From Pelobates cultripes (lineage: Eukaryota > Chordata > Amphibia > Anura > Pelobatidae): 64,000 nucleotides of DNA. Both the position numbers and the translations under genes were made by a program. How positions within the stretch are numbered: the stretch's first letter is position 1; every line of letters begins with the position of its first letter. Below the pieces are notes generated by a model, which made no database searches, was not told the origin of the DNA, and saw nothing but the letters and a program-made list of their open reading frames with translations. The stretch spans positions 203,478,253 to 203,542,252 of the forward strand of contig OW240914.1 of NCBI GenBank assembly GCA_933207985.1, given 5' to 3'. This document shows positions 32,476-45,930 of the stretch, piece after piece.

Positions 32476-33409
32476 ATATAAAATATAAGATGATTTAGTT
32501 GTAGGGTGTACTTTAAACTATCCAGGGCGTTATTCACAAAATCAAACAAGCTAGTTATAGTTGAGATCAAAAAGGATGAAACTGAAAATAAAAAATATTA
32601 TTGGTCAAGTTTAATTTTTATTCCTCATTTCTATTCGGTTTTATTTTGCATTGCCATTATTCATTTTTCTCAAGTCACGGTTTAGTAGCTTAACTCCCAC
32701 AAGAGGAAAAAGTACACTTGAAGGGACACAGACCTCATACACAAGATTAATAAAGCAAAACTGGTCTGGGTCTAGATGCCAGAACACAGAATGTCAGTGA
32801 GGCTCAGTATGCAAGCTGGTACTAATGCTTCACACATTGTCACATACACTACACCTACATTACTTTCTGCACCCCTCACTTACCCATACAAATAGCTTCC
32901 TCTCATCACCCAACACCTGGTAGTAACATAGACGTTTCATTATCACATTTATACAGACCCACTCCCCACCCCATGATTCTCACATCACGCATCCACACAC
33001 GACACACATCCATCTATTGGATCACAGTGAGGTCTGGTGAATTATATACAGCTGTGTGACTGTGGATGGTGCAGTAAACAATACCCCATCAGTATGGTTG
33101 ATGCTTTTATATTATTGTGCTATATATCTCACGTACAGCATTTAAAACAGGTGTATTAAATAGTTCCTACTAATATTAGACCAGGAACAAGTGAACCAAA
33201 AAGACCCTTTTAGGATTGTGAGACATATCACTGGTTTTTAGAATATTATTTATTTGTTGACAAAACAACTATATATTTTACCATTCAGGTTATTCTTATA
33301 TTTTTTATTTGTTTATTTTTTGGTCCTGCTTTCTATTGTATTTTATTTTTCTATGGTATATTGGTTTTCCTACCTCAATTAAGAATACCTACTACCACTA
33401 CTGCATCAT
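32476..33409. other. No further exon seen; presumed upstream CALD1 intron or flank
   Basis: A near-CArG sequence CAAAATTTGG sits within the exon's 5' part at 32461-32470. Beyond it I see no convincing promoter (no CpG-rich segment, no convincing TATA with initiator) and no second exon. Confidence 0.35.
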
Positions 33410-33660
33410 ATTTTACTCACACATCCCAGGTGGGAATTGTACCACCCAAGCTGTTAACAACAAGCAAATATATGCTCCCCTAAATGTGAGTACATTTTAT
33501 TTTTACTTATTGAGTGTATTTCACATTTCAAACAGAGAGCACTATTTGTCTTATTTTTAGATATTATATATCCATTGAAAAATAGGGAGGAATACCCCTT
33601 TCCATCTATATCTGTGAGCGGGCATCCTTTACTAAGAGCTGTATTGGGATCTCCTTGTTT
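33410..33660 (+). repeat. Retroelement-tail-like repeat, partner of 9845-9985
   Basis: 'atcccaggtgggaattgtaccaccca' and 'agagagcactatttgtcttatttttag' match the 9848-9985 segment ('atcccaggtggggatcataccaccaa...gagagcactattgtcgcctc'). The shared block is about 140 bp and diverged. Confidence 0.6.
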
Positions 33661-33874
33661 GTGTGTATTTATTCTATCCCGCTTTAAATTTAATTTAAAA
33701 TTAAAATATTACCAAACAAACGATAAAACACTTCGCAGTCTTTAAAAATTACAAGGGATTTTACCCAAACAGCTTTTTCAAGCTCACTTGCTCAATGTAT
33801 AATATTTCTGTTTTGTGCTTATTTAATGACCTGTTTATTATATAAAAAAAAATTTTTTTAATGAACAATAATAG

Positions 33875-34411
33875 TTAAAGGGGCAATATAGTCACCAGAA
33901 CAACTACAGCTTAGTAGTAGTTGTTCTGGTGAGTATAATAGTTCCCTTCAGTCTTTTTTCATGCAAACACTGACTTTTCAGAGAAAAGGCAGTGTTTACA
34001 TTGCCCCTAGGCACACCTCCAAGTGGCCAGTCCTTAGATGGCCAGTGGAGATGCTTCCTGGGTCAATGCTGCCCAAAAAAGCAGCCCTGACACTCTGCAT
34101 GGAGATGCTGAATTTTCCTCATAGAGATGCATTGATTCAATGCATCTCTATGAAGAGGTCCTGAATGGACAAAATGGCATTTGGCCCTGCCCCCGTGCCT
34201 ATTTTAGCCAATCCAATGCTTTCCCTATTTGGAATGATGTCACAAAGAGGGCGAAACCAGCGCCAGCAGTCCCGCGCAGCGCTGGAAATAAGGTGAGTTT
34301 TCAACTTTTATAGGGGGCTAAGGAGGGGGGGAAAGCCAGCTAAATGGTGGGTTAAGCACTATAGGGTCAGGAATAAATTTTTGTGTTCCTGACCCTATAG
34401 TGTTTCTTTAA
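33875..34411 (+). mobile_element. TTAA-bounded MITE, family A, complete
   Basis: Begins TTAAAGGGGCAATATAGTCA and ends CCTATAGTGTTTCTTTAA. Sub-terminal hairpins are present at both ends: CAGAACAACTAC/GTAGTTGTTCTG near the left, and CTATAGGGTCAGGAA/TTCCTGACCCTATAG near the right. The interior has the family 'ctccaagtggccag...ccagtggagatgcttcctggg' and 'catagagatgcattgattcaatgcatctctatg' palindromes. It is non-coding. Confidence 0.9.
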
Positions 34412-36795
34412 TAGTGAAGGGATTGTTATTTATCGCATTGAATTACAATCCCATCTTTCTATCAATTAACACACTAACAGCTAATGACATTTAGGACTTG
34501 AAAACAACCAACAACATTTATCAAACTCAAAACCTAAGCAATAACTAAAAACATTGCAAAATCATTCACACAACACATACACATGTGCAGGGTACCTAAA
34601 ATGTCCATTTGAACACCTTAAAGAAACACACACTATAATGTATCATATTTAAATGAATGTTTTAAATACACTTGGTTAAAATATGAGTTAGGCCTATGAG
34701 TTAAGCCTGGGTAGAATACAATAACTTCCTCTGACTTCTGTTGTATTACTGGCAGTAAAGTGGGTAGTGACATTTTATTTGTGCCATATAATATGTGCCA
34801 TAAAGTACCATAAAGTACCGGACGAAAGTCAGAAAATATTTTCAACTCTCAATTATAACATACCTTTAAATTACTCCAAAAGCAAAACAAAAGAATAAAA
34901 CTTTTTATAACAGAATGAAACTACCACTCCACTATTTTGAAGTTTAGCGTAAATTTGTTTATGTAAAAGCTGGAGACCGGTTCCATGTAAGAACTGTCAA
35001 TTCAGTAAAAAATTTACACATACATAGGATTTATGTCAGAAAAAAACCCAATCAAGTCTTAAAATTGATTTTCAAACTGATACAAAGATTCAACCAGTTG
35101 AGTTGTATGTTTTGGCAAAAATAATGTTTATATTATGTTACGAAGTACATGATTTATTGAAACTTATAGAGGGATATTTTTCTCACCATTAGACCTACGT
35201 TTCTAGACAAAACATTGCTCATTTAACAATTATTTTCATCTACCCACATATGTACTTGTGTTTCAATAAATTTGGCAAAGCTTTCTGCTTGGGTGTAAAA
35301 ATGCACTTGTGCTATGAAAAAATTCTCTTTCCCGTGCTGAAGAACTCATTGGGGACTTAAAACTTGGGATTAAACAAACATTTTAGGTCATGTGAACGTA
35401 CAATTGTGCTTTAAATTAGCCTTCACTGTGTGAAATGCCCCAAGTTTATATTTTTTAGTAATTCTTTATTTTTGGAAAAATGTAAAAATACATCTATTCT
35501 TAATAGGCCAGATTAACATAGGGGCCTATGGAGCTGCATCTTCATTGTCGTGCCCCTTTGATAAGTCCCTACAGTCTACAGTGGTTACTGTAGCCTCCAC
35601 TGCTGCAGCCATCTATATCCCTCCTTCCAAGAGATTGGAGCATCAAACAGCACAAATCAGCTACCAGTGCTCACACTCTATGCTCTCATTGTATTCTTTC
35701 TTTTATTGAGAGGATATGATGTACTTTCATCTCGTGCTTCAGAAGGAGGCACTTCACACTGCCAGCACCATGAGAAACATTGAAAGAAATAAGTTCACTA
35801 CTGTTTCCACACTGCCAGATCATCAGGGCAAGTGAAGTGCACCATAAGATATAGAACAAGATAGAATTGATGGGAGAAGGTTAGCATATAAGAAAAGGAT
35901 ATAAGAAGATAGTGGAAGTGCACTCAACCCACAGCAACGTTTCAACCCCTTGACAAATTGACAAATACCCTAAGGTGTTGAAACGTTGCTGTGTAGTTCC
36001 TGGTTCTAATAAAATTGCCTACATTTTGGAATTCGTTGGGAGTGCCTGGATTATTGTCTACAATTAATAAGAAAAGGGTATGTGATAATGGGTAGGGATA
36101 TATGGGTTGGGAGATCAACATTAAAAGAGAGAAACAGAAAAAAAACTGCTACATCAGACCTCCAAACAGCCCTGCTTTGGCAGGGCAGTCCTGATTCTGG
36201 GGTACTCCAGGCCAAAGCTTCTAGAATAGCCCCACTGATTTAAAAATGTATGTGGACTGGCTGACTATAACAAAGCTAGCAAAAAGCTGACTTTGCCCAC
36301 TGTGCAAATGCTCCAGCTGCTTTGGTCTCTCTACAGTGTGGTATATTCCCTCCCTACTATACTCATTACATCCATCTTTTCTCTGTCCCAGACTGCTTAG
36401 CAGGAACTACTGATCGCTAGTAAAAAAGGAGAGGAGTGGAAAAGTGAGTGCTGGGGGACACCAGGCAACTGTCCCTATAAAGCATAGAGCAAGCCAAGAT
36501 TATATGTGTTCATGGTAAGCTCAGGGCACTGAAACACCAATGTTAACATGCCCTTAGTTGTCCGCCTGCACGATTGACCCCCTGGGTGGTTCTAGTGATG
36601 TGATTCGCGTCACTGGCCTATCTCCTTTTACTCCGCTAACCAGCATTCCATCTCAAAGGATGCCAATGTTGGGGTTATGGCTTTGGTTGAGAGATGAAAA
36701 TGAGAAATTAGCATAGTGGACGTGTAATCTTATAAAGGCATCCTGTGAGTTTCCCTCTGGCACCACCTCCACCAGATACAAGAACAAATAACGGT
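34412..36795. other. No gene seen; possible degraded repeats
   Basis: 35500-35545 ('ccagattaacataggggcctatggagctgca') looks like a transposon end without a visible partner. 35944-36005 contains the inverted pair CAGCAACGTTTCAACCCC / GTGTTGAAACGTTGCTG followed by an AATAAA. Otherwise it is intron-like. Confidence 0.35.
35944..36030 (+). repeat. Inverted repeat with GAAACGTTGCTG, retroelement-tail-like
   Basis: CAGCAACGTTTCAA and TTGAAACGTTGCTG pair across about 35 bases. The inner string TTGACAA-ATACCC-TAA-GGTGTT-GAAA superficially follows the hammerhead layout core-stem II-GAAA, but the core differs from CTGATGA. AATAAA follows. The interpretation is weak. Confidence 0.3.
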
Positions 36796-37430
36796 CAGCT
36801 ACGGAACTACCGAAGGTGCAGCAAGTGTGCACTGGGGGCCCTGCAAACTAAAGTGGTCCATCACCATGCACCCCGATCCAGCTACCTCCGCACTCCCATC
36901 ACCCTAAGCCAGCAGGACCCAGGGAAGCTATGGAAAGAGGTTTTTGACAGTGTGTGTGTGTGTGTGTGTGCCAGTATGTGTGTCTTTGTATGTATGTATG
37001 TATGTATGTATGTATGTGTGTGTCTGGGAGTGCAAGTATGTATGCATGTAGCAGTGTATATGTATATGTGCACACATCCCAATAAACGCAAAGACTATAT
37101 ACAAACACACCCCTGCAGTTAAATGCCAAAATTATATACAAAACCACCCCTACATTTACACGCCAACACTACACACAAACATACCCCTGCATTCAAACAA
37201 TACATAGAAGTACAACACTGCATTCTCAAGACAACGGTACACACAAATACACCCCAGATGCATGCATGAGCACACACCCACACCCACCTCCCATACAAAA
37301 ACATGATTAATTTAATTTATGCACACAAATACAGCCCGCAAAGAAAATGGTAGATCCCAAGCTGGCACTAGAGGGAGGAGGGGGGCAAAAAGGTCTCAAC
37401 AGGGCCCTCTCTATTTTGGTTCTGCCACTG
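36796..37430 (+). mobile_element. hAT-like non-autonomous element
   Basis: The left end CAGCTACGGAACTACCGAAG and right end TTTTGGTTCTGCCACTG are imperfect inverted repeats (consensus CAGTGGCRGAACYA). Flanking 8-mers ATAACGGT (36788-36795) and ATTACAGT (37431-37438) agree at 6 of 8 bases, as expected for an aged hAT target duplication. The interior has a TGTGTGTATGTATG array and AACACTACACACAAAC units. A truncated relative lies at 8569. Confidence 0.65.
36945..37070 (+). repeat. TG/GTAT microsatellite
   Basis: (TG)n then (TATG)n runs inside the hAT-like element. Confidence 0.9.
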
Positions 37431-37527
37431 ATTACAGTTTTATTATTTTAGGTGGCAAAAATATAAATCTAGAGAGATCGCATTCCAAGTAAAACAAAAC
37501 CAAAACACATGTTAAGCACGCACGACA

Positions 37528-37752
37528 GTGGTGGATGAGTGTAGGATCCTTTCTATGGTAAAAAAACCCAAAACCTTCAAAACATCCAGCCAAGTGAATA
37601 ACTCTTTCCAGGAGGTAAGCATATCATTATCCAAGTCTACCATAAAGAGAAGACTTCACAAGAGCAAATACAGAGGGATCACCATAATGTGCAAACCATT
37701 CATAAGCCTCAAGAACAGAGGCCACAATAGAAAAATCATTGGCCATTGAGTT
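37528..37752 (+). pseudogene. Tc1-like transposase N-terminal fragment
   Basis: The frame beginning MVDECRILSMVKK and continuing VNNSFQEVSISLSKSTIKRR, LHKSKYRGITIMCKPFISLK matches the second helix-turn-helix of Tc1-type transposases (typical form: S.STI.RRL...KYRG...RKPL.S.KN). It ends in a stop after IIGH. The catalytic DDE region is missing, so it is a truncated relic. Confidence 0.75.
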
Positions 37753-38365
37753 GGTGTCCAAATATTCCCAGACCCAACTATAGTAGATCAGTTTCCACAA
37801 AGCAGATACATTATTAAAAAAAAAAAAAGGCCATTCTTAAAATTTGAGTGTGCTTGCTATTAAGCAAGTACAGATGTCAGCAGTGTAAGCACACACGGCC
37901 ATATCACGTCATGCCATGCCATTTCAGACTCACAGGAGTCTCTACACTCTGGCTTTCACAAACATGTGAAAGTTCCGTTTGGATCTGTGCCAATTAATTA
38001 TCCCTCTCATCTTGTCTTGTTTATTATCAACGCATGAATAAAAACATGCATTTGATCTATGCCAATCAATGCTCTTATCTTATATGTTGGTTCTAGGAAA
38101 AACGTCGTACCATCCCTAGTGCTGGCCTATTTTATTACAAAAACTGACATCTGTGCCATTCAGTATTAAGAAGATATTATCAGCTATCACTTTACAGGAA
38201 AGCACATTTAATTTCAACTTATAATATATACAACATTGCTATCAAATAAAACAAAAGATACTTCCATGTTTGTTTCTCAGCAATTACTCCTTTTCCATAT
38301 GCATTCTGGATAAAGATTAACAATATTGTGCCACTGTTAACTATGCATGCAACATTCTACAGTGG
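37753..38365. other. No gene seen; intron-like DNA
   Basis: No feature is supported beyond a short poly-A run at 37815-37828. Confidence 0.4.
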
Positions 38366-38891
38366 TTAAAGGAACACTATAGCGTTAGGAATACAAATCT
38401 GTATTCCTAACGCTATAGAGCCCCAGTCACCGTTTAGGTGACTAGGGCCCCATTCTGCAGCGAATAAATGGTTAATTTATTTGCTTACCTTAATCCAGCG
38501 CTGGGCTCCCTCGGCACTGGTGACCTTCCTCTTCCATCGACATCAGCTTCCGAGTGGAGCCTAAAGTGCATGCGCGTCCAGAGGCGCTCGCGCATTCAAT
38601 CCCAAACAGTGGAAAGCTCAATGCTTTCCTATGGAGATCTTTTTTGACATTGGATTCTGTGAGGATGTTCAGTGTCAAATAAGTGCGGCTTACTTTGTGT
38701 AAATCACGGAAGCGGCCTCTGGTGGCTGTCAGGGAGACAGCCACTAGAGGCTGGATTAACCCTGCAGTGTAAACATAGCAGTTTCTCTGAAACTGCTATG
38801 TTTTCAGCTGTAGGGTTAAAACTAGGGGGACCTGGCACCCAGACCACTTCATTGAGCAGAAGTGGTCTGGGTGCCTATAGTGGTCCTTTAA
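38366..38891 (+). mobile_element. TTAA-bounded MITE, family C, complete
   Basis: Begins TTAAAGGAACACTATAGCGT with the hairpin GCGTTAGGAATACA/TGTATTCCTAACGC, and ends GGTGCCTATAGTGGTCCTTTAA. Interior markers are 'aatccagcgctgggc', 'tctggtggctgtcagggagacagccactagagg' and 'catagcagtttctctgaaactgctatg'. It is non-coding. Confidence 0.9.
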
Positions 38892-39355
38892 CATGCACTC
38901 ACGTCAATATTAATAAGTTCAACAGGCAGCTCAAGCACTGTATCATCTCCCCGTCCCATATACTCAAGTGCTGAGTAAAAATGAGCTCCCGTCTGGATCC
39001 TCAGCTGTTGATTGGCTGCTGGTTTCAAGAAGGTCAATTTAAGAAACTACGTAGATTTAAATAACTATATTTCAGATTCAAGAACCATACACACAAAGAA
39101 CCCTTCTTCGCATGTGAAATAGAAATTAAGGCACTACAGATTAGTTTGCTTGAAAAGATAGATACATTTTATTTTTGAATTACATAAAATAATATTTAGT
39201 TGACAAAGCCCCTTTAATGTTTAAAAAAAGGGAAATAAATCTGGTTTAGTGGACAAACTGTGTAAACAAGCTGTTCGCTTTGCAAATACTAATTTCAGAA
39301 TTACCAAAACACACATATTCCCAGTGCCATAAATTCAGTTCAAGTGGGAACTTTC

Positions 39356-39925
39356 AATGTAGTCACCAGAACAACTACAGCTTATTGCATGTGTTCTGGT
39401 GAGTAGAATCATTCACTTCAGGCTTTTTGCTGTAAACACATTATTTACAGATAAAATGCATTGTTTACATTACAGCCTAGTGATAACTCCACTGGACAAT
39501 CCTCAGATGGCTGCTAGAGGTGCTTCCTGGGGAAGTGCTGCTTACTCTGTCTCCACCTTCTGCATGCAGACACTGAACTTTCCTCATACAGATGCATTGA
39601 TTCAATCCATCTCTATGAGGAGATGCTGATTGGCCAGGGCTATGTTTGAATTGTGCTGGCTCTGCCCATGATCTGCCACCTTGACAGTCTCAGCCAATCC
39701 TATGAAGAAGCACCGTGATTGGCTCAGACCACCACTCCTGATGTCAGCAGACATGGGCAGTTCACAGGCAAACAGGGGCAGAGCCAGGAGCTGCAGACTT
39801 GAATACAAGTAATATTTTACTATATTTAGGGAGACAAGAGGGAGTCAGGGGTGCTAGCTGGTGGTTTTAACACTATAGGGTCTGGAATACATGTTTGTGT
39901 TCTTGACCCTACAGTGCTCTTTTAA
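39356..39925 (+). mobile_element. TTAA element, family A, left end degraded
   Basis: The left part GTAGTCACCAGAACAACTAC lacks its TTAA start. The right end is CTACAGTGCTCTTTTAA. The sub-terminal hairpin CTATAGGGTCTGGAA/TTCTTGACCCTACAG and interior family A markers are present. Confidence 0.85.
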
Positions 39926-40788
39926 TTTAGTTGAAATTGAAAATGAGTTTCATATATTGTAAAGTACATCAATAATAAAATCTGTGATTTAAAATGTATG
40001 TCAACTTATATCTAGCTTCTACATTGCCTCCGCTCACTTCAGTTCAATTTCTTTTCCAGTCACTTGAGTTGGGACATGTTAAATGAGATCGCATAAAACA
40101 CACACATGGTAAATCTCTGTGGAAGCAAACCAGGCTCTAACCTATAAGTCTAGTATCTAAAAAATAAACGGTTCAAGAAGTGTGTGATATAAAATATTGT
40201 GGGTCTAAAACCCGATTTAAATGCAATAAAGTTATAGAAATATCACTTTACAAATAAAAAGGGGATTTCTGTGTAAAGCAGATGGGTGGGCTGTAGAGAA
40301 GGTTCACATATCTCCAGCAAAACAAAATAAATAATAAAAGCACAAAAGACCTGGAATAAAGCTAGTGTCCTAAACTTCTCAATTCTCCATTACAGATGTT
40401 TATGTTAGAAAATGTATGATATTAAAAGTGAGTAAATATGGACATTTTAACTACAAAACAAATCTCAAACAGTATTCTGAACTCTGCAGGAGAAAAAAAA
40501 AATTATGATTTAAGTTCAGACCATCTGGAAAAGTTAACTATCTGAAACCAAAGTCAAAGCCAGAAATGAATTGTAGACAACAAACAGGAAATGGCCGAAC
40601 TAGAGGTCATAGTTGATATCATCAACTGTAACATTATCCGCATCCATATAAAATGTTCTTTTCTTCATTTAAAAAAAAAAAAAAAAAGTTTCCATAACTA
40701 CAAATACTTTTCATGCTTAACGCAACTTTAGTTTAAAGGGACAACAACACTTTTCTTTCATGCTTTGCTCTACGACACAGTTTTTTGT
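39926..40788. other. No gene seen; intron-like DNA
   Basis: No exon, RNA gene or transposon end is supported. Confidence 0.4.
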
Positions 40789-40866
40789 TTAACCCCTTAA
40801 GGACACATGACATGTGTGACATGTCATGATTCCCTTTTATTCCAGAAGTTTGGTCATTAAGGGTAA
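40789..40866 (+). mobile_element. Short TTAACCCC MITE fragment
   Basis: TTAACCCCTTAAGGACACAT then TGACATGTGTGACATGTCA (near-palindromic) and CCATTAAGGG-type right end ('cattaagggtaa'). A short palindromic element with CCC-type ends next to TTAA. Confidence 0.55.
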
Positions 40867-43394
40867 TTTCTTCTAAAAATGCTGCTGAAATGGCTGCCCA
40901 AAATCTGAAGCAACACAGGCAGAAAAAGTGTCAGATGAGACAGGATATTTTGATGAGAGCCTATGGAGTGTGAGTAAGTTTGAATTGTTCATTGATTTTT
41001 ACATTCTTTAATTTTTTACAACTTTGCTACCTATTAATATTTTGATATTTTAGTTTGAATTGTTAAATAAGAAAAGGCACATTTTTATTCAAAATATAAT
41101 GTCCATAATGCTGCAGATCACTGAACTGGCACACAGTTCTACTATCCAGCTTTAGGGTAAGTAGTAATAGAGATATATTTATTTACGAAATATTTTACCA
41201 GGAAGGATACATTGAGATTTTTCTCATTGTCAAATATGTCCAAGTTTGTTGCCTAAGGATAGGTTATAGCTTCAAGTGATTCTGTCATGACAGCACCAAA
41301 ATGTTTCATGTATTTAAAAAAAAAAAAAATAAACAAAACATCAAACATGCATGAAGCAGATTACATACCTACAAAATAAATAAATTAATTTTAAAAAAAA
41401 ATTTAAGATTCAGGATATTTAATTTAATTTCTACCACACTTCAAAAATCTAGTCTAACACTACAAATATTTTAATTCATGCATCCATTAAAAACAAACAT
41501 TTTGGGCTTGACTGTCCCCACAATTACCATATTTCTGTTCACTAGGGATAGATTAAGTAAATTTCCCACAACCTAGAAAACCTGATGTCATGGAACGTTA
41601 AGAAAATAATAAATTACCACCTAATAGGGAAAAAAAAAAAAAGGAAATGATCAGATGTGGGACAGCATTTGATAACTGGGTAACAATTAGGTTCTATAGA
41701 TATGTATGAAGAAAAACAAACACTTTTAGATGTGGCTGTAGAACTGGAACTAAATAATATCATGAACGCAACATTCTAATTCCCATAACAATTCCAGCTC
41801 ATTGAAGTTGTTATGGGGCTAGAGTGTATGAGAGCAGACTTCCCTTCAGTAGTTAAATAATTCTGCAACAGCTTAACAACAAATTGGTTCCTCAGGTGCC
41901 AGAGACAGCTGCCTCCCTGCTCCCTTCCTCTCTACCTCCACTGTATGCATGGCTAGATTTACCTGCATTGCTGCCCCAAGGCCAGTATGTGACTTGATGG
42001 GTGAATGAGACAAGTCTGAGGTATGATCGGATGGTCAATGTGACTAAGCAGGTAAATGAATAAGTGGGAAAGGGTAGAATAGCTGCAGTTTATGTTGGGT
42101 GTGACATGGTGTAATGGTATTTATTAATTAATTACTTTACATCATAAAAAAAGCATATTTAATGTAATGCTTTGGAGGCACCACTAGGGGTAGTGTGTAA
42201 GAAGACATGTGCTTCTGGCAGTGACATCACAGGCCAGCCTATTTAGGAATACACTGAATAAAAACCAGCTGTAAGAGAAACGCTGGCTCTTTGCCTGTAC
42301 CTGACTGAACCTAAGCTGTAGTACCAGCTCTGACTTAACCCCAGCCAAAGGGCTGGGGCCTTGTAAGTAATATGAATCCATCGTAACATTTGGCAACTGT
42401 TATAGCCTTTTGTAAGTAATACGTTGTAGTTTTGCATTGTATAATTATTGTGGTAAATTGACATTCTGCTAGCATCTGTTTATTTATTATAGGCATATTA
42501 AATATACATTTTACATTACAACATTTTGTGTATTTTCTATCCACATATTCGACCATAATACCATGAACTATAAAAAAAAAATATTAATGTTGTTCCGTAT
42601 TGCTTAATTATTATGTATTAGGAGATTAATATTCATATTTAAGTCACGACCACAACCCATGGACTGTAGTTTGTGTTGAGGGAACAGAGACTGCTCAGTG
42701 CACAGGGGGATTCATACTGAAAATATATAGATTTTAAAACGGTTATGTTTGTTGTCCTCCACCTTGCATAGTGGGTGCATCTCCTGGTCTGCATTTTCAG
42801 CTGATGCAGGAAACTTGTATTTCCTCTTTTGGCAATGCTTGCAGGAGCAATAGATGTGGCCTGCATCATCCAGGGATGCAGGATACAAGTTTACTGCACC
42901 TCCCTGGCATGAAAATGGGCGAGCCATGCACCCCACTCGTCCACCAGGCCACAGCCTCAGTGGCTTTTGGCAAATCTGGCCATGACACCAATAGGAAGGT
43001 TCAGCAGAGAATCAGCTGGTGCTCTTAGCTTATCACTGGACTCTTAGAGAGAAATATTGTGTAAGTAAGATTTCACCTGGACACTTTTTTTTTTTTTTTT
43101 TTAAATACATCTGAAATTTGTCTGTTACTATAGAAAAAATGTGAATTTCCCTGTGGACAGACTGAATACACCAATCTTAAAAGGACATGGAATTCATGTT
43201 GCAACCATCATCTCCTTGTCCTGTAGTAAGAGATTCGCCAATTTGCCATTACAAAATCAAATCCTAACTCTGTTCTACAACTAATACAAGGTAGAATTTT
43301 AGGCTATAGTAATGGTTTTGATGAAATATAGTAATTTTTAACTGCATATGAATAAGGCATTTAAAAGCATTTTCCAGGTGGTGCCAAAAATCAT
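40867..43394. other. No gene seen; minor repeat fragment
   Basis: 41188-41290 ('acgaaatattttaccaggaaggatacattgagattt') looks like a dispersed repeat end. The rest is intron-like. Frames around 42639-43028 have no recognisable domain. Confidence 0.35.
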
Positions 43395-43711
43395 TTAAAG
43401 GGACTCTCCAGTGCCAGGAAAACAAATTATTCAATGCTTTCCTGGGGGGATTCTGGCAATGCTGGAGGTTCTCATGCATAGCACGAGGACGCCCAGCGTT
43501 GTTTAAAACACTTTGAGTTTTAAGAACTCGGAAGTCCCTCTAGTCGCTGTCTGATAGACAGCCACTAAAGGAGGACTTAACCCTGTGAGGTAATTATTGC
43601 AGTTTATAAAAACTGCAAAAATTACACTTGCAGGGTTAAGGGTGGTGGGAGTTGGCGCCCAGACCACTCCAATGGGTAGAAGTGGTCTGGGTGCCTGGAG
43701 TGTCCCTTTAA
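43395..43711 (+). mobile_element. TTAA-bounded MITE, short family C variant
   Basis: Begins TTAAAGGGACTCTCCAGTGC and ends GTGCCTGGAGTGTCCCTTTAA, inverted repeats. The interior 'ctctagtcgctgtctgatagacagccactaaagg' and 'agaagtggtctgggtgcc' match family C, but the element is about 200 bp shorter than 38366-38891. Confidence 0.85.
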
Positions 43712-43821
43712 CACAGAAGACTTAATTCACAAGCGCCAAAATGGAATTCTCCATTAACTGTCATAACATTAGAAAGAAGTTTGACAAAAACTCGGAGCTC
43801 GACCCATAGAATCCTTGCACT

Positions 43822-43872
43822 ATACCACGATAAAATATAGTGGTTATGGTCCTTGGAGTGACCTTTTAAATA
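43822..43872 (-). repeat. Family D end fragment
   Basis: 'tatagtggttatggtccttggagtgacctttta' is the reverse of the family D end. Confidence 0.5.
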
Positions 43873-45277
43873 AGAATTTAAACAAAAATTAGATTTGTGG
43901 TTTCTTAAAATGGTGGTGGTTTGTGGTTTCTAGGCCTCTATTTAATATTATGGAATCCATTTTTTCAAATAAGATTTTTGGCTAAACTTTAAAAAAAAAA
44001 CTTTAAGTTATTAAAAAATCCAAATTATGCATCATATAAAATAGATCAATATAAAATAAAAACAAATCTTAAAATATTGAAACATCAATATTTTATAATA
44101 AATTCATTTTAATAACTTATCCAAAAAGGCCTTAGTGTCTTGAAAAACGCATATATGATAATGCATTTTAAACATGTACAACTAAGCTGAGAGAAAAAAA
44201 AAATACATTTCATATTAATACTATCTTAAAGAAAATTTTGACAAAAATTCTATAACTTTTTTGCCATGCATTCTGAAGTGCTCAAATCTAAAATGTAACG
44301 GATGTGCACTTTTATTAGAAAAAAAATTAAAGAATTCTAACTCCTTGCTGATGTAAATAGTTTAAAATAAGTGTGTAACAGTGCCAACTCTCACAGACAT
44401 CATTGCATGTGCTCCAAGTAAAATGCTAAATTCTGTTAGTTTATTATTATGGCGTTTGTTTAGCAATAAAGGTTATTTTATCATTTATTTAAAAAATAAA
44501 ATAAAAAAAATAAAATAAAATAGCGGCAGCCATTACAAATCCAAACACTCCATTTATGTCTCTGTATTTCTAGAAAATATGAATATGTCAAGCTAAATTT
44601 TACAGTCATGACTAAGAGCTATTTTTACCAACTGAACAGAAAAAAAAAAAAACAACAACCTTCTAGACATAAAAAAAAATCTCAAAAATGTTTTTTTAAA
44701 ATCGGTCTGATTAACAATGCCCTTTATTTCTTAGTGACCCGTGGATAAATGAACCAGATACCATAAATAACAGTATGCCAATGTCTATTTTCACCACTTC
44801 ATAAATCTCCCCCTATGTTTATACTCCGAGAGCAATTGGAGTCTTGGGAACTGTGTATCATTTCACCCTGTTACATTACAGAAAAATGGGATTTGCCGTC
44901 ATCTTCCTCATTGTGAACCTACTTCACAAAAGTAGTTATTTTCTTAATCTCCAAAAGAAACAAACCCCCCCATTGGTGAGAAAAAAAAAACAAAAAAAAC
45001 AAAACAAAACAAAAAAAACAGCTCCTCCATCATATTTATGGAGTTACAGTGCTTTGTCAAAAAAGGTTACAGGCAAATACTTTCTTGGACAAATTCCCTT
45101 GCCTGCAATTATTACTGCTATAGCTTTGAGAAAATAACATGCTTGAGACATAGAACAATCTCTCAATAGGTCAGTCATTATTGGGATCTGCTTGCCAGCA
45201 CAGAAAATCTCTGTTTCCCATGATAAGCACGCCCAATTCATGCTTAACAGGCACAAATGAAACGAGTGGATATGGAG
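43873..45277. other. No gene seen; AT-rich intron-like DNA
   Basis: Several A-rich runs (44488-44520, 44639-44655, 44979-45020). No feature is supported. Confidence 0.4.
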
Positions 45278-45930
<653 letters not shown>

